The translations under genes were made by a program, and so were the position numbers. The notes below the pieces were generated by a model. The model had not been told where the DNA came from. It saw nothing but the letters and a program-made list of their open reading frames with translations, and did not search any database. 64,000 nucleotides of DNA from Solibacillus cecembensis (GTDB lineage Bacteria > Bacillota > Bacilli > Bacillales_A > Planococcaceae). Every line of letters begins with the position of its first letter. Position 1 is the stretch's first letter. Shown piece by piece: positions 9,464-17,755 of this stretch. The DNA is taken from positions 63,467 to 127,466 of the forward strand of contig NZ_LMBZ01000014.1 in the NCBI RefSeq assembly GCF_001439635.1, read 5' to 3'.

Positions 9464-9963
9464 TGAAAAAGTGGATGTATAGTTTAGTCGCAATTCCGGT
9501 ATTATTATTTGGCTGTGGAGGAGAAGAACCAGAAGTCGATACATTAGATAATGGTGTCATGCCTGTGGAAGTCGTTGTTGAAATTCAAACAGCTGAGCAT
9601 TTAAATGTAAACGAAACTATTCAGCTTGCAGCGCGTGTTACACAAGGTGATGAAGCAGTAGATGATGCGGAAGAAGTAAAATTTGAAGTATGGGAATCAG
9701 GCTTACGCGAGGATGGTCAAATGCTAAACGGAAAATTGATAGCGGACGGAATTTATGCGATTGATCATACATTTGATCATGATGGTGTGTACTACATGTT
9801 TGCTCACACAACAGCACGTGGTTTACATGTGATGCCAAAGCAACAGTTAGTCGTTGGGAATCCGGATATGAGTAAAGTTGTAGAAGATGAAAGCTCTAGT
9901 TCAATGGATCATGGCGCTGGACACGAAGAAAATACGGATTCAGAGGAAAAAGATAGTCATTAA
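9463..9963 (+). CDS. YtkA/FixH-like lipoprotein with His-rich acidic tail
   Basis: 166 residues with lipobox LLFGC (Cys18). The mature core (about 35-130) looks like the YtkA/FixH immunoglobulin-like domain: QLAARVTQGDEAVDDAEEV, KFEVWESG, DGIYAIDHTFDHDGVYYM and TTARGLHVMPKQQLVVG. The C-terminus is a charged tail rich in His, Asp, Glu and Ser (SMDHGAGHEENTDSEEKDSH) that could bind a metal such as copper (inference). It is coupled to the kinase gene and ends the four-gene cassette. FixH/YtkA proteins are often found near copper and cytochrome oxidase functions, but no such gene is adjacent here. Confidence 0.7.
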   Translation: MKKWMYSLVAIPVLLFGCGGEEPEVDTLDNGVMPVEVVVEIQTAEHLNVNETIQLAARVTQGDEAVDDAEEVKFEVWESGLREDGQMLNGKLIADGIYAIDHTFDHDGVYYMFAHTTARGLHVMPKQQLVVGNPDMSKVVEDESSSSMDHGAGHEENTDSEEKDSH

Positions 9964-9994
9964 TTATTGCAATTCGATAATATCGGTGTATAAT

Positions 9995-10040
9995 AATGAC
10001 CAGATGACCGAAATGGTTTTCTGGTCATTTTCATTTTTTT
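9995..10040 (+). promoter_or_regulatory. inverted repeat between the YtkA-like gene and yhgD: terminator and/or TetR operator
   Basis: Perfect 10-base arms AATGACCAGA (9995-10004) and TCTGGTCATT (10020-10029), then TTCATTTTTTT, so it can act as a terminator. The left arm runs into TGACCAGATGAC (9997-10008), nearly repeated at 10700-10711 ahead of yhgE, which suggests a shared operator for YhgD. Confidence 0.6.
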
Positions 10041-10062
10041 ATGTATTTATGGAGGTGCTTAA

Positions 10063-10635
10063 ATGGATCGACGTCAGGAAATATTACAGTCTGCAACAAA
10101 ATCTTTCACGTTATTTGGTTATAAAGCAACGACAATTGAGCAAGTTGCTAAAATTGCGAACGTTGGAAAGGGAACGGTTTACACATTTTTCGTAAATAAA
10201 GAAGAACTTTTCCAAGAAGTAGTACTTAATTTAATTGATGAAATGAAGAGGGAAACAGATAAATCGATTGACTTCAATGCAAGTTTTATGCACAATGCTC
10301 ATACTGCATTAATGAAAATGCTTCAATTTAGAGAACGTCATTTACTATTTGCGAAACTCGTAGAAGAGGAAAAGGAACTACGAACACCAGCAGTAAAACA
10401 GATGCTTTTAGAAATTGAACGAGAAATTATTTCATATATTTCTGCCCGTATTCAAATGGGGATTGAAAAGGATGAAATAATTGACTGCAATAAAGAACTT
10501 GTTTCTTACATGCTATTTAAAACGTATCTTGCATTCATCGTAGACTGGCAATCGACGCATGAGGAACCGTTAAAAGAAGAGGATATTTTAGCATTATTTA
10601 AAGAAACAATATTCCGTGGCTTAGCAAAAAAATAA
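10063..10635 (+). CDS. yhgD: TetR/AcrR-family transcriptional regulator (YhgD-like)
   Basis: 190 residues. The N-terminal TetR helix-turn-helix is IEQVAKIANVGKGTVYTFFV (residues 26-45), preceded by RRQEILQSATKSFTLFGY and followed by NKEELFQEVV. The C-terminal part is a helical ligand and dimerisation domain. Its position between hemEHY and a YhgE-type gene matches B. subtilis yhgD. It probably represses itself and yhgE through the related TGACCARATGAC elements upstream of both genes (inference). The start ATG follows TGGAGGTG. Confidence 0.88.
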   Translation: MDRRQEILQSATKSFTLFGYKATTIEQVAKIANVGKGTVYTFFVNKEELFQEVVLNLIDEMKRETDKSIDFNASFMHNAHTALMKMLQFRERHLLFAKLVEEEKELRTPAVKQMLLEIEREIISYISARIQMGIEKDEIIDCNKELVSYMLFKTYLAFIVDWQSTHEEPLKEEDILALFKETIFRGLAKK

Positions 10636-10660
10636 GCCGCTTGGGAATAGTGAAAAGACG

Positions 10661-10690
10661 CAATTACGCCTCGGTGTAATTGATTTTTTT
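10661..10690 (+). repeat. short palindromic repeat acting as terminator of yhgD
   Basis: CAATTACGCC (10661-10670) and GGTGTAATTG (10673-10682) form a hairpin preceded by GACG and followed by ATTTTTTT. The same hairpin module recurs near 49359 and, diverged, near 51829, so this terminator belongs to a small dispersed repeat family. Confidence 0.75.
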
Positions 10691-10698
10691 AGACTGAA

Positions 10699-10723
10699 TT
10701 GACCAAATGACGTTTACGGTCAA
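10699..10723 (+). promoter_or_regulatory. candidate YhgD operator upstream of yhgE
   Basis: TTGACC (10699-10704) and GGTCAA (10718-10723) form an inverted repeat with a 13-base spacer, 25 bases upstream of yhgE. It shares TGACCARATGAC with the element before yhgD. The TTGACC half could also serve as a -35 box. Confidence 0.5.
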
Positions 10724-10747
10724 CTAGTACTAAATGGAGGAGAATAA

Positions 10748-12937
10748 ATGATTAAAGCAGAGTGGTTAAAATTACTAAAGACGCGGAAAATGCTTGTGGC
10801 AACAATTGCTGTACTATTTGTGCCAGTGCTTTACGCGGGTATGTTTTTATGGGCATTTTGGGATCCATATGCCAACTTGGAAAACTTGCCAGTTGCAATT
10901 GTCAACGAAGATGCAGGAGCTACGATGGAGGGTGAATCAATACAAGTGGGTGATGAACTTGTAAAAAACCTTTTAGAAAGCAAGCAATTTAAATTTGAAG
11001 AGATCGATGTTAATGATGCTAAGCAAGCATTGAAAGACCGGAAATATTATATTTTAATAAAAATTCCAGATAACTTTTCACAGCATGTGACAACATTATT
11101 AGATGATTCACCTCAAAAGTTAAAAATTGATTACATTCCAAATGAGGGCTTTAACTTTTTAAGTGCTCAAATTGGGGAAACAGCAATGGACCGCATTAAG
11201 GCAGAAGTAAATGCACAAGTTTCGGCTACATTTGCTGAAAAATTATTTGATTCCATTACAACTTTAGGAGATGGTTTTACTGAAGCAGCAGATGGAGCAG
11301 GACAATTAGATGAAGGTGCACAGAAAATTGTCGATGGTGCAGATGATTTAAAAGGGTATTTACAACAATTAGCTTCAAGTACAATTGAATTATCGGATGG
11401 TTCGTCTGAATTGACTGCGGGCGCACAACAAGCAGCAACAGGGGCAAATGCTTTAGCTACTGGTGTAGCAACAATTGCAGATGGCAGTAATCAGCTTGCA
11501 GCAGGTGCAACAACCGCTTCACAGGGGGCGAAAGACTTACACCAAGGGCTTAACCAATATGTTAATGGGGTTGGGCAACTAGCAGATGGTCAAAAAGAAC
11601 TGACATCAGGTCAGGCAAATCTTTCATCGAATTTAGCAGCTTTAGCTCAAGGAACGGCTAATATGGATGATAAAATACAAGCATTAGCGGACGGTTCTGC
11701 AAATGTCACAGGTGGCATTGATCAATTAGCGGAGCAGTTACAAGCTGTATTGCCGTCATTGCCAGAGGAAAATCAAGCGGTATTACAAGCGACTTTAGCG
11801 CAATTACAAACGGGTAGTGCGCAAGTAAGTGGTGGCTTAACACAGCTTCATACGGGGACAAATGGCCTTGATGATAAAATTACGGCACTTAGTGAAGGCG
11901 CAGACAAATTAAATGCAGGTCAAAAACAACTTGCAGCAGGTGTTGGGGAGCTAACAAACAATTCTTCACAATTACTTGAAGGGGCTAATTCTTTAGCGGT
12001 TGGCAACACAACGTTAGCAGAGAAATTACAACAGTTAAGCAAAGGCGCTGTTGATGCGTCTAAAGGAGCAAATGATTTAGCTTCAGGCTTAAATACACTT
12101 GTAGCAGGTTCGAATAAATTAAATGATGGTACAACGCTATTAGCGGAAAAATCTGGTGAGTTGGCACAAGGTTCTTCAACTTTAGTGGATGGTACAAAGG
12201 AATTAGCAGATGGAGCAGCTACGTTAACGGAAAAATTAACGGAAGCAAGTGATCAAGTCGATATTCATCCGACAGAGGATATGTACAATATGGTCGGTTC
12301 ACCAGTAGAAGTTGATAAAACAGCAGTCAATCATGTACCAAACTACGGAACAGGATTTGCTCCTTACTTTATTTCGCTAGGACTATTCGTTGGGGCACTA
12401 TTAATTTCAATTGTATTCCCATTAGTTGAACCAGCGATTATTCCGAAAAATGGTGCGAGCTGGTTTGCGAGTAAGGTTTCTGTATTAGCGGTTGTCGGGA
12501 TTATTCAATCATTCATTACGATTGCGATTGTTGTATGGGGCTTAGGTTTGGAAGTTGGAAACATGCCTCAATTTATAGTAACAACGATTTTGACAAGCTT
12601 TACATTTTTAGCATTAGTTCAAATGCTTGTGTCAATGATGGGAGATCCAGGTCGCTTCGTTGCTATTATAATTTTAACTTTCCAATTAGTAACAAGCGCG
12701 GGGACATTCCCACTTGAATTATTGCCAGAACAGCTTCATATTTTCAATAAATTTTTACCGATGACGTTCTCAGTTCAAGGCTTTAAATCTGCAATCTCAA
12801 TGGGAGATAACGCATTCTTAATGTTTAACTGGTCGATATTAGGTACGTATTTATTAAGTTGTTTAGCGATTACGTTTAGCTATTTTACGCTAATTCACAA
12901 AAAGCGCTATTCAAAGCATCATGTAGAAAGTAAGTAA
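10748..12937 (+). CDS. yhgE: YhgE/Pip-family membrane protein
   Basis: 729-residue membrane protein of the YhgE/Pip (phage infection protein) family, related to ABC-2 permeases and to ESX/type VII-associated proteins such as EsaA. One helix at about 19-37 is followed by PVAIVNEDAGATMEGE and a long extracellular region of about 500 residues. That region is built from repeating units of the form LADGxxxLAxGxxxL, predicted to form a long helical rod. A cluster of five to six helices makes up the last 200 residues. The family serves as a phage or bacteriocin receptor in some lactic acid bacteria; the native role is uncertain. It lies downstream of yhgD, with GGAGGAGAATAA before the ATG. Confidence 0.9.
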   Translation: MIKAEWLKLLKTRKMLVATIAVLFVPVLYAGMFLWAFWDPYANLENLPVAIVNEDAGATMEGESIQVGDELVKNLLESKQFKFEEIDVNDAKQALKDRKYYILIKIPDNFSQHVTTLLDDSPQKLKIDYIPNEGFNFLSAQIGETAMDRIKAEVNAQVSATFAEKLFDSITTLGDGFTEAADGAGQLDEGAQKIVDGADDLKGYLQQLASSTIELSDGSSELTAGAQQAATGANALATGVATIADGSNQLAAGATTASQGAKDLHQGLNQYVNGVGQLADGQKELTSGQANLSSNLAALAQGTANMDDKIQALADGSANVTGGIDQLAEQLQAVLPSLPEENQAVLQATLAQLQTGSAQVSGGLTQLHTGTNGLDDKITALSEGADKLNAGQKQLAAGVGELTNNSSQLLEGANSLAVGNTTLAEKLQQLSKGAVDASKGANDLASGLNTLVAGSNKLNDGTTLLAEKSGELAQGSSTLVDGTKELADGAATLTEKLTEASDQVDIHPTEDMYNMVGSPVEVDKTAVNHVPNYGTGFAPYFISLGLFVGALLISIVFPLVEPAIIPKNGASWFASKVSVLAVVGIIQSFITIAIVVWGLGLEVGNMPQFIVTTILTSFTFLALVQMLVSMMGDPGRFVAIIILTFQLVTSAGTFPLELLPEQLHIFNKFLPMTFSVQGFKSAISMGDNAFLMFNWSILGTYLLSCLAITFSYFTLIHKKRYSKHHVESK

Positions 12938-12956
12938 TCCGAATAGAAGAAAATGT

Positions 12957-12987
12957 CCTGTTGCGATCGTTGCGGCAGGGCGTTTTT
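12957..12987 (+). terminator. intrinsic terminator of yhgE
   Basis: CCTGTTGC/GCGGCAGG stem (12957-12964, 12972-12979, two G-T pairs), then GCGTTTTTTAC. Confidence 0.7.
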
Positions 12988-13071
12988 TACGTAGATGGAT
13001 AGAATGTAGAAAGTGACGGATAGAACCTAATATTGGAGATTTTTAACGTGAAAATGCCCATTCAGAGTTTC

Positions 13072-13112
13072 AAAACAAAAAAATCCACGAGCTTTGAGCG
13101 TGCTCGTGGATT
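13072..13112 (-). terminator. intrinsic terminator downstream of yhfH
   Basis: Perfect arms AATCCACGAGC/GCTCGTGGATT (13082-13092, 13102-13112); on the minus strand the stem runs into TTTTTTGTTTTG. It lies about 90 bases past the yhfH stop. Confidence 0.8.
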
Positions 13113-13198
13113 GAATGTAAGCTGTTATAGGTTCATCTTTAACTAAGATGAAGGTGTTAGCAAGTTGTTATTTTTTTCTACTAGTGTATCAACGTTGA

Positions 13199-13324
13199 TT
13201 AAAGAGAGTTGCATTTATCACAATTGTTGCTGTAGCACTCGCTTTGTTCTTCAATTTTGTCACCGCATTGTACACAAATTTTATCTGGTAAATTTTTGAA
13301 AAATTCAACTACGTTTTCTAACAT
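13199..13324 (-). CDS. yhfH: YhfH-family small zinc-ribbon-like protein
   Basis: 41-residue gene found by eye on the minus strand: MLENVVEFFKNLPDKICVQC, then GDKIEEQSECY, ending CDKCNSL. It resembles the B. subtilis YhfH family: an FFxxLPxK start, a CxxC, a Cys-Tyr pair and a final CxxC (Cys at 17, 20, 30, 35 and 38), probably a small zinc ribbon. The start ATG at 13324 has a strong GGAGGAG seven bases upstream. It is divergent from lplJ, in a neighbourhood equivalent to yhfH-yhfI-lplJ. Function unknown. Confidence 0.85.
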   Translation of the reverse strand: MLENVVEFFKNLPDKICVQCGDKIEEQSECYSNNCDKCNSL

Positions 13325-13463
13325 TGTGGCTCCTCCTTTTTAAGTCTGTTATATGACTTCTGTTGATATTACTTATTGTATTATAACAGTTTTATTTCGT
13401 CAACACAAAATGCCCAATTTGCGTTAAAATAAATGTGTAGAGATTGTGAAGGAGTGAGGAAGA

Positions 13464-14456
13464 GTGTATTTTATCGATAACAAAGGAATTACAGATCCAC
13501 GAATCAACTTAGCAATTGAAGAATATGTATTAAAAAATATGGACATTGAAAAAGATGACTACTTGCTGTTCTATATTAATCAACCATCGATCATTATTGG
13601 AAAGAATCAAAATACGATTGAAGAGATTAATACAGATTACGTCGAAGAAAATGACATCATAGTTGTACGTCGTCTTTCAGGTGGTGGCGCTGTGTACCAT
13701 GATTTGAACAATTTAAATTTCAGCTTTTTAACGAAAGATGATGGTGACAGTTTTAATAATTATAAAAAGTTTACACAGCCTGTAGTAGATGCACTTGCAA
13801 AATTAGGCGTTAATTCAGAACTTTCTGGTCGTAACGATATTTTAGCAGAAGGCAAAAAGGTTTCTGGCAATGCGCAATATTCTACGCGTGGACGTATGTT
13901 TAGCCATGGCACATTAATGTTTAATTTAGATATTGATGCGGTAGTAAGCTCATTAAAAGTGAAACAAGATAAAATTGAATCAAAAGGAATTAAATCAGTT
14001 CGTTCTCGAGTAGCGAACATTATTGATTTCCTTCCTGAAAAAATTACAGTAGAACAATTTCGCATGGAAATTTTAAAGTCAATTTTCGATGGCGAAGAAA
14101 ATATTCAATACTATGAATTAACAGAAGCCGACTGGGCAAAAATTCATGAAATTTCGAAAAGCCGCTACCAAGAGTGGGATTGGAACTACGGAAAATCACC
14201 ACGCTTCAATATTCAAAAATCACAACGTTTCCCGTCAGGTAGTATTGATCTACGTTTAGAAGTGAGTAAGGGAATCATTGAAGAAATTACAGTATTCGGA
14301 GACTTTTTCGGTGTGGGTGATGTGGAAGAAATTGAACAATTATTAGTCGGTACAAAATACGACCGAACTGCAATTGAAGACAAGCTTAAAACAATCGACA
14401 TACCGAACTATTTCGGTGGCATAACAAAAGAAGAATTTTTACAATTAATTTATTGA
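13464..14456 (+). CDS. lplJ: lipoate-protein ligase
   Basis: Activates free lipoate with ATP and attaches it to lipoyl domains of 2-oxoacid dehydrogenases and GcvH. 330 residues, like B. subtilis LplJ (331). The signature RRLSGGGAVYHDLNNLNFSF (residues 71-90) holds the lipoyl-AMP loop. SGNAQYSTRGRMFSHGTLMF near 135 is the second conserved block, and a C-terminal accessory domain follows. The start is GTG at 13464, after GGAGTGAGG. The neighbourhood (yhfH upstream, lcfB downstream) matches the B. subtilis yhf region. Confidence 0.95.
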   Translation: MYFIDNKGITDPRINLAIEEYVLKNMDIEKDDYLLFYINQPSIIIGKNQNTIEEINTDYVEENDIIVVRRLSGGGAVYHDLNNLNFSFLTKDDGDSFNNYKKFTQPVVDALAKLGVNSELSGRNDILAEGKKVSGNAQYSTRGRMFSHGTLMFNLDIDAVVSSLKVKQDKIESKGIKSVRSRVANIIDFLPEKITVEQFRMEILKSIFDGEENIQYYELTEADWAKIHEISKSRYQEWDWNYGKSPRFNIQKSQRFPSGSIDLRLEVSKGIIEEITVFGDFFGVGDVEEIEQLLVGTKYDRTAIEDKLKTIDIPNYFGGITKEEFLQLIY

Positions 14457-14603
14457 GTATAAAGGATACTAACCTTTTGCTGTAAGTATTTTACTATGTA
14501 TTTTAGTGAAGTAAGCGCATGGAGAAATGCCAATACGATGATGCCAACCTAATCACATTTACTTTTATAATGGTTAAAGATGGATTTGAAAAGAGGATGT
14601 TAA

Positions 14604-14897
14604 ATGACTAATTTTTTCTTGATACTCATGGGTTTCTTTATCGTTATTTCAAATATTATTGGGTTTATAGTCTACAAAAAGAAGAAAAATCTATACTTTG
14701 CTGCATTTACAATATTACTATTAGCCGTTTTATTTGGTGTAATCGGTGGTGCGTTGGCAATATTCATTATCCGTGACCCCTTTGCAATATTTTACGGCAT
14801 GCAATTGGGACAGTATTTAATAGCAAATAGCGTAATCGTTTTTATTATGGCAATTTTAGTAACGGTAATAAAAAAGTATAGCAGCAAAATGGTTTAA
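14604..14897 (+). CDS. hypothetical small membrane protein
   Basis: 97 residues with three predicted transmembrane helices (about 4-23, 32-55 and 68-88) and short positively charged turns (YKKKKN after helix 1, KKYSSKMV at the C-terminus). The start ATG follows AGAGGATG, and a clear terminator follows 27 bases after the stop, so it is a monocistronic real gene. I recognise no family and no functional residues. Confidence 0.65.
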   Translation: MTNFFLILMGFFIVISNIIGFIVYKKKKNLYFAAFTILLLAVLFGVIGGALAIFIIRDPFAIFYGMQLGQYLIANSVIVFIMAILVTVIKKYSSKMV

Positions 14898-14923
14898 TTC
14901 ATGATTATATTCAACTAATGGAT

Positions 14924-14956
14924 GCTATTCTTCAAATGGGAGAATAGCTCTTTTTT
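14924..14956 (+). terminator. intrinsic terminator
   Basis: GCTATTCT/AGAATAGC (14924-14931, 14941-14948), then TCTTTTTT, after the small membrane protein gene. Confidence 0.85.
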
Positions 14957-15011
14957 ATTGAAGTTAAGGATAGGGTAGATTTAGTAAGGATTAAATTTAG
15001 GCGGTGGATAA

Positions 15012-15500
15012 ATGAGTTTTTGTTCATTTATAGCAACAAACCATGAAATGCCAGAAGTAGAATCAAAAGTGAAGTGTATTACTGCTAAGGAAGCGATTAA
15101 ATTGGGGATAAAGCCACATGAGTTCGTACCTTGGGAGAATATAGATCCTGATGCCCAAATATTATATGCTGAAAATGAAGATGATTTAAATGAATTGGTC
15201 ATTACAAAGGACGCTTACTATACTGTGAGTGGCTATACAAGTTATCCATTTATTTATGAAGTAACTTTTGGCTATTCAGAATCAAGAGTAAAGCAATTGC
15301 TGGAGTACTTAAAAGAAAATATTAAAGAAGAACAGATAGTAGAGCTATGGAAAGTGTGGATTGATCAAGATAATAATGATTTAAATATCCCATATAATAG
15401 ATATTCTTGTGAAGAACTATCTCTAGATCATCTCGTACAAATGTATAATTGGCACCATAAACAATATAAAGAACAATATTGTATCGTATTAGAAAGATAA
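15012..15500 (+). CDS. hypothetical soluble protein
   Basis: 162 residues, acidic, with no signal peptide or membrane helix. The N-terminal half has CSFIATNHEMPEV and CITAKEAIKLGIKPHEFVPW; the C-terminal half is helical with many charged residues (SRVKQLLEYLKENIKEEQ, VELWKVWID). The start follows GGCGGTGG, and a terminator follows the gene, so it is a stand-alone transcription unit. It looks like an uncharacterised Bacillales protein of the kind found in immunity or accessory cassettes, but I cannot name a family. Function unknown. Confidence 0.6.
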   Translation: MSFCSFIATNHEMPEVESKVKCITAKEAIKLGIKPHEFVPWENIDPDAQILYAENEDDLNELVITKDAYYTVSGYTSYPFIYEVTFGYSESRVKQLLEYLKENIKEEQIVELWKVWIDQDNNDLNIPYNRYSCEELSLDHLVQMYNWHHKQYKEQYCIVLER

Positions 15501-15528
15501 GAATTAGTGCTTTATTTACGATTTATGG

Positions 15529-15565
15529 AAAAAGTACGCTCATTGCTTTGAGTGTACTTTTTTTT
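15529..15565 (+). terminator. intrinsic terminator
   Basis: AAAGTACGCTC/GAGTGTACTTT with one mismatch (15531-15541, 15550-15560), then TTTTT. Confidence 0.8.
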
Positions 15566-15614
15566 AGTGTACTATTAAAGATGGAAAGCTTTCATTAATT
15601 AGAGAGGTGATTTT

Positions 15615-16319
15615 ATGGAAAAGCACCGAATTTTCGTTGTAGAAGATGATGTGAAAATCGCATCATTATTAGCAGAAACATTAAGGAAATACCAATATGA
15701 TGTGGCGATTGTCAAAGATTTTGAACAGGTGATTGAAGAATGTACGTTATTTAATCCACACCTTGTACTGCTTGATATTAATTTACCTACATACGATGGC
15801 TATTATTGGTGCCGTAAGCTGCGTCAATATACGAAATGTCCGATTTTATTTATTTCAGCCAGGTCTGGAGAGATGGATCAAATATTTGCACTTGAAAATG
15901 GTGGCGACGATTTTATTACAAAACCATTTAACTATGAAATTGTGCTCGCTAAAATTCGTAGCCATTTACGCCGGACATATGGGGAATACTCGATACGCCA
16001 AGAGGAACGGACGATTAAGCAAGGTCAGCTAACACTTTATTTAGAAAGAATGGAACTACAAATAAAGGATGTAACTGTACCACTTCAAAAGAAGGAATGT
16101 GTTATTTTAGGGCTGTTAATGGGACATGCGCCAAGAGTTGTGAGCCGCGATCAATTATTGGAAGAGTTATGGGATGATCAAGCATTCGTTGATGAAAACA
16201 CGTTAAATGTAAATATGACGCGTGTACGAAAAAAGTTAGCGGATTATGATATTCTTTCTAGCATTGAAACGGTTCGTGGAGCAGGTTATCGTTTTGTGTT
16301 AAATACGGAGGAAATGTAA
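15615..16319 (+). CDS. BceR-type response regulator
   Basis: 234-residue OmpR-family regulator. The receiver has E10/D11/D12 and phospho-acceptor D54 (LVLLDINLPTYDGYYWCRKL, typical of Bce regulators) and the lysine in DDFITKPF. The winged helix has QKKECVILGLLM, VDENTLNVNMTRVRKKL and ETVRGAGYRF. It heads a five-gene unit with an intramembrane-sensing kinase and a Bce-type ABC transporter, so it should activate transporter expression in response to cell-wall-active peptides. It overlaps the kinase gene by one base. Confidence 0.92.
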   Translation: MEKHRIFVVEDDVKIASLLAETLRKYQYDVAIVKDFEQVIEECTLFNPHLVLLDINLPTYDGYYWCRKLRQYTKCPILFISARSGEMDQIFALENGGDDFITKPFNYEIVLAKIRSHLRRTYGEYSIRQEERTIKQGQLTLYLERMELQIKDVTVPLQKKECVILGLLMGHAPRVVSRDQLLEELWDDQAFVDENTLNVNMTRVRKKLADYDILSSIETVRGAGYRFVLNTEEM

Positions 16320-17302
16320 TGGCCATCAAGTTATATTTAAAAGAGCACGGTTCTTACGTATTATTCCAATTGTTTATGACGGTATTTTTAATCTCATTGT
16401 TTTGGCTTGAGGGATTTCGCAGCAAGGAAACCGCCATTTATGCTATTGCGATTAATATGCTGTTAGTTGCTTCTTTTCTAATTGTACGGTATATGCTGAG
16501 GCGTCGATATTTAGCCAAAATTACACAGTGCCCAACAACGATGGAGGACGCATTACAAAAAAATGCAAAGACAGCGGAATATGCGTTAACAGAACGTTAT
16601 TTCCATGAATTATATAAGCTGTATCAACATGAGGTTCAAGCATTATATGCGACGCAATCAAGGCAATACAAATTTATGAATCAATGGGTGCATCAAATGA
16701 AAACACCCGTTTCTGTGTTAGAGCTGTTATTGCAAGAGGACGGGGAACTCGATAAAAAGAGTGTGCAAGAAGAAGTAGATCGCCTAAAGCGCGGACTTGA
16801 AATGGTCTTAATAAATGCACGATTAGAAAATTTTGAAGAGGATATGCAAATTGTCAAAGTCCCTTTAAAAGCAATTGTAACTGCGGTAATCAATGAAAAT
16901 AAACGATTATTTATTGCGAACCGTGTATTTCCAAATGTCGAAGTAGATGAGGATTTATATGTCATGAGTGATCCGAAATGGCTTCGTTTCTTACTGGATC
17001 AATTCATTACGAATGCTGTGAAATACACATTTGAACCGAATAAAAAGATTATTATTTCAAGTGCCGAGTTCGAACATCAAACCGTTTTAACGATTCGAGA
17101 TGAGGGCATTGGCATTCCAAAATCAGATTTATCCCGAGTGACAAAAGCCTTTTATACTGGAGAAAATGGTCGTAAAACAGGTGAGTCAACTGGAATGGGT
17201 TTATATATTGCAAAAGAAACTTGCGATAAATTAGGGCATCAGCTGTTGATTACTTCAGAGGTAGGACAAGGTACAAAAATTGAAGTCATTTTTAATTCAT
17301 AG
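16319..17302 (+). CDS. BceS-type intramembrane-sensing histidine kinase
   Basis: 327-residue kinase. Two closely spaced transmembrane helices (about 12-29 and 36-58) leave almost no extracellular loop, which is typical of BceS-like kinases that rely on their ABC transporter for sensing. The phospho-acceptor histidine lies in WVHQMKTPVSVLELL (near residue 125). The ATPase part has FITNAVKYT (N box), DEGIGIPKSDL and STGMGLYIAKETC. It pairs with the upstream regulator; the start ATG overlaps its stop codon. Confidence 0.92.
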   Translation: MAIKLYLKEHGSYVLFQLFMTVFLISLFWLEGFRSKETAIYAIAINMLLVASFLIVRYMLRRRYLAKITQCPTTMEDALQKNAKTAEYALTERYFHELYKLYQHEVQALYATQSRQYKFMNQWVHQMKTPVSVLELLLQEDGELDKKSVQEEVDRLKRGLEMVLINARLENFEEDMQIVKVPLKAIVTAVINENKRLFIANRVFPNVEVDEDLYVMSDPKWLRFLLDQFITNAVKYTFEPNKKIIISSAEFEHQTVLTIRDEGIGIPKSDLSRVTKAFYTGENGRKTGESTGMGLYIAKETCDKLGHQLLITSEVGQGTKIEVIFNS

Positions 17303-17313
17303 GGGGAAAAGCC

Positions 17314-17742
17314 GTGCAAGAAATTGAAATTAAAAATTGGGTATTAGCAGTGGATGTAGAAAAAACTAAAATGGCGAATGAATTTAATAGCTATCGGTGC
17401 ATGAGTGAAAAATGTCGCAACTTTGTAGCAGCTTGCGAGTACAGTATGGATGCAGTTGTCTTACAATTTGCCAATCAGTTAGGGATCGATTTATCAAAGC
17501 CAAGTCAGTTAGAAAGCCATCAAGTAAATGATAATTTAGCGATTATGTATAGTGGGAAATATCATGTACTCGGAGAAATTCAATTAGGGGAAATTGAAGC
17601 ATGGGATATTGTGCTAGGGGAGCATTGTTTTTCATTGACCGAAGAATTAGAAACAATACCTGTAATGATGGATGGACCAGTAATTGAAATTAGTTTTGAA
17701 GTAGTGTTGCCTTGGGTACTTACTAACACGAAAACTCAATAA
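17314..17742 (+). CDS. unknown cytosolic protein embedded in the Bce module
   Basis: 142 residues from a GTG at 17314 with AGGGGG upstream. No signal peptide or membrane helix. The pattern EIKNWVLAVDVEKTKMANEF, two cysteines (C30, C35) before NFVAACEYS, LGIDLSKPSQL, and YSGKYHVLGEI is shared, as far as I recall, with an uncharacterised Firmicutes family; I cannot name it. The gene sits 11 bases after the kinase and 13 before the transporter ATPase, so it is co-expressed with the sensing system. It is not one of the standard Bce components (RR, HK, ATPase, permease). A modulatory or accessory role is only an inference. Confidence 0.7.
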   Translation: MQEIEIKNWVLAVDVEKTKMANEFNSYRCMSEKCRNFVAACEYSMDAVVLQFANQLGIDLSKPSQLESHQVNDNLAIMYSGKYHVLGEIQLGEIEAWDIVLGEHCFSLTEELETIPVMMDGPVIEISFEVVLPWVLTNTKTQ

Positions 17743-17755
17743 TCGAGGGATGCAA

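Noticed and set aside
9887..10195. 102-codon frame across the YtkA-like gene end and the yhgD start
   Set aside because: It runs through the inverted repeat and overlaps both real genes in another frame.
13120..13160. TTCATCTT/AAGATGAA hairpin as an extra terminator of yhfH
   Set aside because: The stem is short and lacks a T-run on either strand; the hairpin at 13082-13112 is a better terminator.
15584..15593. GAAAGCTTTC palindrome as a BceR operator
   Set aside because: Only ten bases and too close to the ribosome site; it does not match known Bce regulator sites well enough to claim.
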